Positions 55,525 to 64,000 of a stretch of 64,000 nucleotides of DNA are shown one piece after another (positions within the stretch are counted from its first letter, which is position 1; each line of letters starts with the position of its first letter). Made by a program: the position numbers and the translations under genes. The stretch is taken from contig JACGCN010000034.1 of NCBI GenBank assembly GCA_014905825.1, positions 1 through 64,000 on the forward strand. Reading direction: 5' to 3'. Below the pieces are notes generated by a model. The model worked only from the letters and a program-made list of their open reading frames with translations, searched no databases and had not been told where the DNA came from. This stretch comes from Lyophyllum atratum. Taxonomy: Eukaryota > Basidiomycota > Agaricomycetes > Agaricales > Lyophyllaceae.

Positions 55525-56960
55525 CTATGTCCGGCGGTCCTTGGCTTCGGCGGCGTTGGCGATTATGGGAGGAAGGTATCGTGGTGGAGGTGGTGAGAAA
55601 GGAGTTTCAGGCGGCTGCAGGGTGCGTTCATGATAGAGGACGGCGTTAATAATTGTTAGCGAGAGAGGGCGACTGCTCAGGTCCTGAGAATGGGTGACGG
55701 AATCCATCCATGATGCGGCAGACCGTGCATTCATCACGCCTTCTGACAACCGCGACACAATCTGATCGATTCGCGGACGTGACCTGGATTCCTTGCGCCA
55801 ACAGTCCTGCATCAACGTCCATAGACTGTCTCTGAGCGCCCTTTCAGTCCAAGGTGCACTCAACCTAAGAGGCTGTCGCCCTCTAGCTCTGACGATATTG
55901 ATCACGAGCGATATTCGAAGAATGGAGTGGATCCTGTAGAAATCTACAAGTCTTAAGCGAAGGTACGAGAAGGAACCAGATGTAGAAGATGTTACCTCGT
56001 AACATGCACATGTGGGTAGCTTTGTCGCCTAGAGGTTCACGTAACTCGGGAGCCTGCCCTCGAGTCTTCCCTCCCTTCCCCGCGGGGGACGACTGTGAAT
56101 TCCAGTGGAGAATCTCTGAATCAGTCACAGATGACAGGCGAAAATCGGCCACGCAAGCTCGAGCTGAGTCAGTGACGAGGATATTTGCCTTTTCCGCTGG
56201 TCTCAATACTGAAAGACCCGCAAGAAATGGACACCCGCAAGCACCCCTTTCAGGTCCCCGCGAATGACCTTGTTTTAATGGAGATACTGAGTGCCTGCCG
56301 CTACGTCTACGCAACTGCCCAGCGTAAGAGCCTGAGTCAGGGGAAGCTTGAAGACCTTGACATACCAGAAGAAGTCGGCTCGCCTTTGTATTCTTCGCTA
56401 GATACTTATGGACATGTCCGCTCCCTATCCACGGAGATACAAAGCAAAACCGGTAGCGAAGGCGACCCAGACCCATGAAAGGAAGAAGGTTTGGATGAGC
56501 GAGCTGGCGCCAAAGAATAGCCTCTCGAGAATATCCCTGAGTTGGGGGTTGCGTGTAACGTCAGCTTTCCGTCGGTTACAAGCGATGGTACACTTTTTGC
56601 ACGGACCTTTCTGAGTGATTCGACTTCCGCGCGTTCGTACACCCTGATCATCTTGAGGCATACCACTCGACCCTCAAATTTACCCTTGTAAACATCTGCG
56701 AACCCGGCGCCTGCTAACAGGCTCCTCGCGTATTAATTCAGTCCCCCGAGCTCAAAATCTCTTGGATAGAGATCTGTTAACTCAGACAGCCTCTTCATCG
56801 CCACAATCACGTTCCCTGGGCCATCGTGAAAGCTATCCTCGTCCAGGAGCTGAAGGAGAAATCAATGACCTGTAGCTCAGAGGGTACGAGAGGGACATAC
56901 TGCCTGAAAGATGTCTAAGAGAGCCTGCGCGTTCGAGCAATTGACAGGTCACAGCATCTT
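55525..56960 (-). pseudogene. Kinase F: decayed TKL-like kinase
   Basis: Recognisable pieces on the minus strand, in order, are: NAQALLDIFQ and MKRLSELTDLYPRDFEL; a glycine loop AGAGFADVYKG with VVCLKMI; QYLH-stop-NKVIRGDLKG; ANILVTDSARACVADFRLSS; GGKTRGQAPEL; LWTLMQDCWRKESRSRPRID. The lesions are many. A TAA codon interrupts the catalytic loop just before NKVI, and another stop follows ELGGLN ahead of the glycine loop. The HGD motif is RGD, DFG is DFR, and the GGTxRWQAPE block is degenerate. The family is that of kinase E (active-type motifs, similar linker), so E and F are diverged duplicates. The gene is considered dead. Confidence 0.78.
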
Positions 56961-57640
56961 TGGACAGCCGCGTCATAGGTGTGGTGGAATGAAACCCTGC
57001 GCATATATGTGATGACAGAGGATGGCTCCGAAAAAAACGAAATCATTTCGGTATGGCTAGAAGTTTGGACCGCGACGCTGAGAGTAGCAACCGCTGATCG
57101 TTACCCAATTAAATGGAGGTACCAGGGAGTCCCCCTCAAAGAAACCGTTTTTCACGGGTCCTGGATGGTCCAATGTTGGTGGTGTATGGACGATGTCTTC
57201 CTCGATAAATATGCCGGTGCGGCTCCAGGATTCTCCATGTAGCTTATCTTTAACATGTCTTTGAGTTGGTTAGCGACGTCCCCCCTCTGAATTCGTCCCA
57301 CTGTGCCATTGGTACGACGCAAGCTGCAGCTGGGCTGGGCGTAAAGGATGGTGAGCAGGCTAGTCACGAGTCTTGGGACTCTCCAAAGTAATCGGCGATA
57401 CCAGAGTGGAGGACTTAGTTGCTGGTGACTTCCCCGACTAGCCTAAGCAAGAGGGTAGTTGACAAAGTACGTGGTAGACGTGAAAGGGACGTTCGGACAA
57501 TGGCCGCGTTGTCGGAACCATACCCCCCCCGAAACAAACACCGTCCAACATCGGCATTCTAAACTTGGCACACTGACGTTTTCAACTTTTTGGAATCTCA
57601 AACTTAAAGCTTCACCGGCACCGTTAACTCTTGCCAAACC
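56961..57640. other. Intergenic region
   Basis: This 680-bp stretch lies between pseudogene F (-) and ZIM17 (+). An 87-codon open stretch at 56979-57242 (+) shows no family signature. Remnants of the F promoter or N-terminus may be here. Confidence 0.5.
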
Positions 57641-58306
57641 ATGCTGCCATCTCGTCTATTCCGCAACACCGGCCTCTCCCCAGCGCTGCGCAGCCTCATA
57701 ACCCCCCACTCATCCCTCTCGCCGACTGTCACAGTCCAGCTGCGCCTGCGCCTCGGTGTACTACCCGGGTCGCTCAACAATGCCTACTCAACAGCACCTT
57801 CTTCCTCGGCCCTCCCACCGGCACCACGAGTGCCCCAGCCTATTAAAAGTACTGAACCCGTGAAGGAGCCTACAGTAGGGGAGACCACGACGGCGGGGAC
57901 ACTTGCGCCGACGACGACGGCGCAGCCGCTGCCCGAGGAGGTCGAAGCGCGGCTGTCGATGACGTTCACATGCACGGCGCCGGATTGCGGGGAGCGTTCA
58001 ACGCACCAGTTCTCGAGGCGCGCGTATGAGCGCGGTGTAGTGCTTGTGCAGTGCCCGGGGTGTAAGAATCGGTACGTCATCACATTCGTTTCTGTTCTGT
58101 TCTGTTCTGTTCTGTTCTTTTATGTTCTAGCACCATGCTGACTCTTCCTTCCATACAGACATCTCATAGCCGACCATCTTGGCTGGTTCAAGGAGGACAC
58201 GAAAGAGGGGAAGCTACCCACTGTCGAGGATATCTTGCGTGAGCGGGGCGAAACCGTTCGCCGGGGCAGACTCGATGCAGGCGGGGTCGTCGAATATTCC
58301 GACTAA
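57641..58306 (+). CDS. ZIM17: Mitochondrial DNL-type zinc finger protein (Zim17/Hep1, mtHsp70 escort)
   Basis: Two exons (57641-58071, 58159-58306) encode 192 residues. The Arg/Ser-rich, acid-poor N-terminus (MLPSRLFRNTGLSPALRS) fits a mitochondrial presequence. After a Thr/Pro-rich linker the DNL zinc finger reads SMTFTCTAPDCGER, HQFSRRAYERGVVLVQCPGC, KNRHLIADHLGWFKE, with the four zinc cysteines in two C-x(2-4)-C pairs. Zim17/Hep1 keeps mitochondrial Hsp70s (Ssc1, Ssq1) soluble and active, supporting protein import and Fe-S cluster assembly. The stop at 58304-58306 lies 292 bp from the end of the convergent GRX5 gene. The intron holds a (tctgt)n run. Confidence 0.93.
58091..58117 (+). repeat. 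(tctgt)n microsatellite in the ZIM17 intron
   Basis: About five consecutive tctgt units lie in the pyrimidine-rich middle of the intron. Confidence 0.8.
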
Positions 58307-58598
58307 CTAGATCTCTAGAGTAATTTTACTTGCGTACTTGGAGCCGTATTGGCCTAATTATAATATACCAAGTGCGTACTCCTAAATACATACAAAATGT
58401 TAGCGATACTCTATACTGACGACCGTGTGTTCGACTGTTTTTGGGCATCCGGCAACACTAGCTAATGCAATACCAAGATATAAGTAACTTGTTGATCGAA
58501 TGTCAGAGGGAGGCGTGTGTGAGGGTTAGGATCGTAAGGTATGAGGGGGGTGTGGGGGGATTCAAAGAGCCCATGGTCCAATGTTGGCGACGCTGCGA

Positions 58599-59271
58599 TC
58601 ATGATGATTTTGTTGGCTGCTGCTCTGCCTCGGGCAGCTCCTCGGGGATAATCTTATGTTTGATGAGGAGTTCCTCGAGCTCGCCCTTTTGGTGCACTAG
58701 AAAGATGAGGGAGGGGAGGAATCAGTCTCGGAGTAAAACGAATTATATATGTTACAGCCAAACAAGGACAGCTTGTAATAGGCACAAAAAAACCACGACT
58801 CACTTCCGAGGACAATATCACACCCGCCCAGGAACTCCCCGTTCACATATACCTGTGGGATCGTCGGCCATTCCCTACCACGACCGATACGTAAGCCAAC
58901 CAGACAGACACAGAATACAGAATGCAACGCACGAGAACTCCTTAATCCCAGTACGCAGCTCCTGGTCCGCCAGTACGTTATACGTCTGCATCTTCTCCGG
59001 CGGTACACCATGGAGGTCAAGGACCTGGACTACCGCACGCGAGAAGCCGCATTCGGGGAGCTGCGGGGTGCCCTTCATGAACAGGACGACGGGGCTTGCT
59101 CCTATGGCCTTTTGTATCGCAGACCGCGTCTCCGTGGAGATGTGCCGGTGCGCGAAAGGCGCTGCTGAGCAGATGACGGCGAACTGGTGTATTTTATGGG
59201 CGTTGGACTGGCGTAGGAGATGTGGTATAGGATAAGGTGCTTACAGAGGAGCGGAGCGCTGGTCGGAACAT
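58599..59271 (-). CDS. GRX5: Monothiol glutaredoxin 5, mitochondrial
   Basis: Exon 1 (59245-59271) encodes MFRPALRSS; an intron at 59184-59244 leads to [20 protein letters not shown], a typical mitochondrial presequence. The mature part has [39 protein letters not shown] (CGFS active site with a single Cys), [37 protein letters not shown] and [19 protein letters not shown]. It ends at TGA 58599-58601. Grx5 carries a glutathione-bound [2Fe-2S] cluster from the ISU scaffold to targets. The start at 59271 is chosen over the in-line ATG at 59344 because it gives a canonical presequence and keeps the frame through a good intron. It lies tail to tail with ZIM17, which acts in the same Fe-S pathway. 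Confidence 0.93.
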
Positions 59272-59861
59272 CGTACACGGCAAGTGTGTGAGGGTGAGAG
59301 AGGATGAGAGTTTGTGGGATGACGAGGCGAGATGACAAAAGCAACTTGGATCCCGAAGTGAGGATTCACCCGATCTGATGACTAAGCTACTCCAAGTCCG
59401 GCGTCCCGGTCCGGCGCGTGTTCATTCACGTGGTGGACGCGTTCGTCACACCGTGACCTTCAAGTTTGTGACGATCATCACGACCATTGTTCGTTCACAA
59501 CGCGCTAGTGGCCAGTTGCTGCTCAGCGTGTCCCCACATACTAAATGAGCTGCTGGCCAGAGCTCTAAACCATACATCATTGTTTGAAGCACTCCGTGGC
59601 CCCGGCAGACAATATAGCCGCCGTTCAATCGACCTTACTTATACTCGTCCACTACGTCGAGTTCCCCCACTTCTTCCAGCTCTCCTTTGCGCCCATTAGG
59701 CTCGTCTGACCACTATGTCGAGTTCCCCCAATTTTTCAGGCTCTTCTTCGCGTCGATGAGCCTCATGTGAGACAGACGACACTTCATCGTTTGAATCATG
59801 CTCTGGTGGTACGACTTGAATTATATATCTTCCTCTCGACCTACTCACAAGTGTCCCAGAT
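59272..59861. other. Divergent intergenic region
   Basis: This 590-bp stretch lies between GRX5 (-) and the FunK1 kinase (+). Near 59650-59760 two similar blocks containing ctatgtcgagttcccccactt/aattt occur, a short imperfect direct repeat. Otherwise nothing is recognised. Confidence 0.5.
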
Positions 59862-61983
59862 ATGTCCCCCGTATACCATAACCATAAACTCCGCATGAAA
59901 GGAGATGTCGAAGCTCAATACTCTCCCGACGTACCCGTACTTGACTTCGTAACTCACGTCTGGGGCATCGACCTCGACACTCCCAAACACCTCCTCTCGC
60001 AGGATTGGACATTACCGACGGACCTACTCGCAATGTATATGGTGGTCAAATCTGAAGCTATGGTGTCCGGGTCATTTGCTAAGATGGCTGACTCCTTGGT
60101 TCAGTCGGCTAGGAAAGTAGTCACTGAATTCCGGAAACTTCGTCAGAGCGACGGTCTCAAGGCAGAAACAGCTTCGGATGCGGACATCGATTTTTGGAAT
60201 GTTACAGGCGCCAAGGGTCTGGAAAGCCGTTGGACCGATCGCAGACCGGACGTCATCACCGTTGACAAGGAAGTGGTTCAAGACAAACCTAATTGGTTGC
60301 TTGTGCGCCAGGTTATAGAGTTCAAACGCAGATCTGAAGAGGAGGAAGAAGACTATGCGACAGCCTCCACGAACAGCCTAGCCAACCCTCTCTCCGATTC
60401 CGGAGGTTCGTCTGCGACTGGACCCCCAACCCGTGCCGCAAGCAGCGAAGGTCATTCAGTTGGAGGTGTACCGTCTCCAGCTTGCAGCAGGAAACGTAAG
60501 TATAGCGGATCCGAGGAGGGAAACATTTCCAAACGTCCTCGAACAGTCCCGAAGGTCCCCGAAATTACCATGGATCGTGTACAACTTGCAATCTATGCTC
60601 TAGAATGTTTGGATGCGTCAACCCGGCATTATGTCTCTGGTATCTTTATCGATCGATTCCAGGTCTCTCTGTGGTACTATGACCGCTCTTGCGTCATCAG
60701 CACCGTTACTTTCAACTTCGAACGTCACCCTGCCCTCCTCGTCCTCGTCCTCTATGCATTGAGTGCTTGTGACAACAAGCATGCTGGCTTCGATCCCTAC
60801 CTCGTAACTCCTCCCTCCGTCAATAGCCAAGAGTGTCCTGAAGGGAAGGAACACTGGCAGGAGATTGTAGGTTACGAGATCCATCTTCCTACCTGCGACA
60901 CATATCCTGGACGTGGTCAATTCCGCATCGAAGATATCTTATTCGCCTATCGCGGTCTCATCGGTCGTGGAACCATGGTATACAAGGTAGCCCCGCTTGT
61001 TGGGGACCAATGCGGCTTCGAAGTGCTCAAAATCGCCTGGCCATCGGTCACCCGGCCGCTCGAGGCCAAGATGATTGAGCAGCTCCATTCACGGCTTCCG
61101 CTGCGGTGGCGCGAGCACATTCCGGAGGTCACATTCTCCGCTACGTTGACCGCCGAGGAATTGAAACTTCCACGCTTCGAGCTCTTGAAAGCAAACCCTA
61201 TTGATGAATTCGAAGATCGCCAGATGCACACTCTGGCGATGAAGCTTTACGGTAAACTATGGGAAGTCGGGAGTGTTGAAACCTTCCAGGAGGTATTTAT
61301 TGACTGCGTTGAATGTAAGTGCTCGGTCAGCCTGTTTATATCTTGCTTCTAAATATCATTATCCAGGTCATTACCACGCGTACGGGGAAGGTCGAGTCTT
61401 GCATCGTGACCTGAGTCAGAACAATCTGATGTTCAAGCTTTGTGAGGACGGTACCATAAAGGGTATCCTCAATGACTGGGACATGGCTTCACATGTGGAG
61501 GACAACAACGAGATCAACAAGTCTACCGCCACGCAGCGCACGGGCACCCGCCCCTTTATGGCATACGAACTTCTTACCGACACTGACAGAGACCCACCTC
61601 CCCACCTCTATCGGCACGACCTGGAATCATTCTTCTATATCTTGCTTTGGGCCGCGATTCACTACGACTTTGCGCACAAGAAGAAGCTCGGAAGGATTGA
61701 AATGCTCAACAACTGGGATACATCGGACTACCAAATCATGCGTTGCGCTAAAATATCCTTCAACATCGTTCGTACCGAGAGAAAGATGGTACTTGACTGT
61801 GTACGACCCGAGTGCAAAACACAACTGCTTCCGTGTTTGGTGGCATTGGGTGATTTGTTCCAGGACGCATGTATGGCTCAGCAACGGCTTGAACGCTCCT
61901 CGCCGGATTGGGACGATAAGACGTTGGGTGGTCATATCACGTTTGCGAACTTTATGAAGGCGCTTGGCCGTACGCCTCGATAA
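59862..61983 (+). CDS. FunK1-type protein kinase
   Basis: Exons 59862-61314 and 61367-61983 join over a 52-nt intron to 689 residues. The N-terminal half has the FunK1 layout: YSPDVPVLDFVTHVWGI; a SRWTDRRPDV segment and QVIEFKRR; an acidic Ser-rich loop with KRKYSGSEEG and KRPR (possible nuclear signal). Then MDRVQLAIYALECLDAS, HYVSGIFIDRFQVSLWYYDR and FAYRGLIGRGTMVYKV with EVLKIAWP (ATP-site Lys). After the intron come EGRVLHRDLSQNNLMF (catalytic Asp and Asn), GILNDWDMA (the DWD variant usual in this family), RTGTRPFMAYELL and HDLESFFYILLWAA. All catalytic residues are present, so it is likely active. FunK1 kinases are expanded in mushrooms; substrates are unknown. Confidence 0.93.
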
Positions 61984-62254
61984 GTTCCCGTCATGCGCCT
62001 TTGGCCCCATTTACCTGATTGAATTCACACATCCTTCTTTATCTATCGCGCTATGTATTAATTCTCTATGCACTTGTATGTAATAACCAATCGTATCATC
62101 AGACCTGCTATTTCACCGCAAATCGACGTTTCAGATCTCCAGGATCGACTTATCGAGGAACATGTTCCTTTGCAACACAACTTCGTCCCAGCAAGTGATG
62201 CCTTGAGTCGTTACCTTCCAATTCTAACTAGCCTATGAATAGACCGAGGTTTTG

Positions 62255-62638
62255 CTAGTCTGGTACGAGGTGAACCTTAGCTCTTGCGGGACGGGTGTAA
62301 GAGACAAACTCGGGGTAGCCTTGCCTGGCGAGGTCATAGACTTTCAGACGTGTCACCTTCCCCGTCGTCTCTTCATCACTATAAGGAAGACTTCGTAAAG
62401 TTCGACAAGAGCAGTATTGCACTCACCTAGTATGGAGGATTGCATCGCTATCGATTGCCTTATATCTAGGGGTTCCATTTCGCGTCGTGACAGCAGGAAC
62501 CAGTCGCACAGTCACCGGGTCGTTCCTGGCCAGAAGTACCTGCTGCCACTTCGTGAGATGCGCGATGCACATTGACTCCGCACTGGCCTGCGACTTGATC
62601 ATCCTTTCCGTGTACTCGCCGAATAAGTTTGCGGACAT
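62255..62638 (-). CDS. Small conserved-looking protein, function unknown
   Basis: Two exons join over an intron of about 47 nt near 62380-62426 (donor gtgagtgc, acceptor ccttatag). The start is ATG 62638-62636: MSANLFGEYTERMIKSQASA, then ESMCIAHLTKWQQVLLARND, VRLVPAVTTRNGTPRYKAID, and after the splice DEETTGKVTRLKVYDLARQG, ending AKVHLVPD. Open frame, good splice signals and balanced composition argue for a real gene of about 112 residues. I do not recognise the family. The N-terminal helix and a Tyr/Val-rich C-terminal half give no catalytic hint. An upstream exon cannot be excluded. It is convergent with the FunK1 gene, 271 bp away. Confidence 0.55.
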
Positions 62639-63281
62639 GCGCAAGATATGGGAGTGGGCTTATCGCATGCACTAGTTGATGAGGGGGTGAAGAGCGTAGT
62701 GAAGGAACTCGAATGCTGAAACGGGAACATCTCGCTATCAGTTATCAGTGCAGGGGTTACCCTTGACGGTGTGGGAGTAGGTGACATTCGCGCCGTTCAC
62801 GGAGGTTTGTTGGCTTATACGGTGGTTTCTCCACATAGAGCCTCAAAGATGTCAGCTTGACATGGAAAGGAAAAAAGACACACTGCCACCACACTGTTAG
62901 GGCCAAGAAGCGACATCTCCGATCCGACGATCCATGCATGGTGGGTCGACCTTCGGCATCGCGTCTATACGAATAATGCAAGTCTTGCCATGAACATATC
63001 CAATTCCCTCGCCCCTTTGTGCGCCCCTAAGCACACTCTCTGACCGATAGTAAGAAGAGATAGATTCCCGGAGCCGTGAGATATAAATAGGACGGTCAAT
63101 CTCGGTTCGGCTGACGCCGTCAGTCAACGCCTTTCAACGTGTCGTCCCTTTTTGACTGCAATGATGCAGCCATCCCCCCCAATGCCCGCTGAGATCCCTT
63201 TGGCCCTCATCTTCTTCGCTCTTCCTTTCCCGGCCACTTTCTCTCTCTCTTCCTTTCCCCCCATCTCCTCCCCTCCCGTGG
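62639..63281. other. Divergent intergenic region with TATA element
   Basis: This 643-bp stretch lies between the small unknown gene (-) and the GT15 gene (+). A tataaata at 63082-63089 and a long pyrimidine tract at about 63170-63270 precede the GT15 start, typical of a fungal promoter. Confidence 0.55.
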
Positions 63282-64000
63282 ATGATGTCGTCGACGTCAG
63301 TTAATTTCCGACGCCCCAAGTCTATCATATTCTTTTGCACGGCGCTCTTGGCTCTTACGTTCATCTTATCACGGTCCTCCCGTAATGCGAAGCCCAAGGG
63401 CGTCATATTGATGCTGCTTCCTCCCTCACGGGTGCACCAAGCCACCTTGGCGCTCAGGAACGTTGAGGATCGGTTCAACCGTCGGCTTAAATACCCTTAC
63501 GTTCTCTTTATGGTCGAGGGTGAATATGACCAGGTCACTGAGTTGCAGAGGGAGAAAATCGAGCATATCACGGAGGGGCGGGCCACATTTGGTGGGTAAT
63601 TGTCGTGTGTTTCTGCTAGCGCTTATGTTGACGGGTTTTCTGAAACAGCGGAGGTACCGAAATCAGAGTGGGATGTCCCAGGTTCTTTGGATAGTCTGCT
63701 GGTAGAGGCGTCCTTGAGCAAAATTGGGTGCGTACACAGGTTTTCTACCATGCTTGATTTTTCGTGTGGTTGATCATGCCGCTCCTTGTCAGATTCTCAC
63801 ACGGCTATCGAGCTATGTGTCGCTGGTATTCAGGTTAGTTTCCTTTCTTAATTATGGCGACGCGGGCTGTAGCAGCATGCGTTGCAAGCCTCGTCGACCC
63901 AATGTGTCGACTGACGGCCGCTTCTCACCCAGGCTTTTACTGGAAGCATCCGGCGTTAGCGCAGTATGACTGGCTCTGGAGACTGGACACCGACATCGAA
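63282..64000 (+). CDS. Alpha-1,2-mannosyltransferase, GT15 (KRE2/MNT1/KTR) family, 3' part outside window
   Basis: The start at 63282 gives a short cytosolic tail and a type II membrane anchor (KSIIFFCTALLALTFILS). A stem follows, then ATLALRNVEDRFNRRLKYPY, VLFMVEGEYDQ, and across introns AEVPKSEWDVPGSLDSLL, FSHGYRAMCRWYSG and FYWKHPALAQYDWLWRLDTD. This is the GT15 donor-site region, where the family has YRxMCRxxSGFF and YDxYWRVEPD. Members transfer mannose from GDP-mannose in the Golgi, extending N- and O-glycans of cell-wall proteins. The Asp pair expected to bind Mn2+ is present as DTDIE at the window edge. At least three introns occur. The catalytic C-terminal half lies beyond 64000. Confidence 0.87.

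Noticed and set aside
56979..57242. 87-codon plus-strand open stretch
   Set aside because: It is rich in Trp and unlike any family I know, with no exon partner; it may be part of the upstream remains of pseudogene F.
59102..59344. Upstream ATG at 59344 as the GRX5 start
   Set aside because: The ATG at 59271 gives a typical mitochondrial presequence and a frame-keeping intron; the longer start does not resemble relatives.

Overview
The window is nuclear DNA from a filamentous basidiomycete, most likely an Agaricomycete. Genes are split by many 45-60 nt GT-AG introns. Several encoded families are typical of mushroom-forming fungi: a FunK1 kinase, a DUF6534 seven-helix membrane protein, a HAUS6-type augmin subunit and lineage-expanded TKL-like kinases. 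All three tRNA genes carry short introns. Both window ends cut genes: a flavin-reductase-like gene on the left and a GT15 mannosyltransferase on the right. Gene models are hand-read from conserved protein segments and splice signals; small exon-boundary errors are possible.

Layout. 0-11.7 kb: flavin-reductase-like gene (-), two tandem paralogous MFS antiporters (+), a DUF6534 membrane protein (-) and a single-TM basidiomycete protein (+). 12-18.6 kb: a degenerate minisatellite, then a tandem pair of kinase-like genes (A, B) with a helical N-terminus and a defective catalytic loop. 19.6-24.2 kb: a PEP-mutase/isocitrate-lyase-family enzyme, a rhodopsin-like membrane protein and RPL37, all (-). 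25-27.4 kb: an NTF2-like-domain protein with a frameshift in a G-rich run. 29.3-34.8 kb: kinase D (-), interrupted by a 642-bp hAT-like MITE, then a damaged kinase E (+), with a repeat-rich spacer between. 35.1-42.8 kb: HAUS6-like gene, tRNA-Lys(UUU), an AIG1-like GTPase and a coiled-coil protein. 43.9-49.5 kb: a zf-C2HC5 (TRIP4/Rqt4-like) gene and a ~0.9-kb inverted duplication holding two identical small secreted cysteine-rich protein genes, flanked by two identical tRNA-Lys(CUU) genes. 49.8-59.3 kb: protoporphyrinogen oxidase, kinase-like gene C (an inverted copy close to A), kinase pseudogene F, and a convergent ZIM17/GRX5 pair. 59.9-64 kb: a FunK1 kinase, a small unknown gene and the GT15 gene.

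How the genes relate. Housekeeping genes (RPL37, HEM14, ZIM17, GRX5, HAUS6, Rqt4-like) are interleaved with a dynamic accessory set: seven kinase-fold genes in 64 kb, of which A, B and C are predicted pseudokinases, one carries a transposon, one has an internal deletion and one is decayed. A, B and C combine a small-residue-rich hydrophobic N-terminal segment, a helical region and a kinase-like domain lacking the catalytic Asp. That layout resembles MLKL-type cell-death executors; it is the best candidate here for an undescribed system, but the functional link is inference. The second notable signal is the MITE in kinase D, whose TIR/target-site junctions supply frame-preserving splice sites, as in intron-generating transposons.
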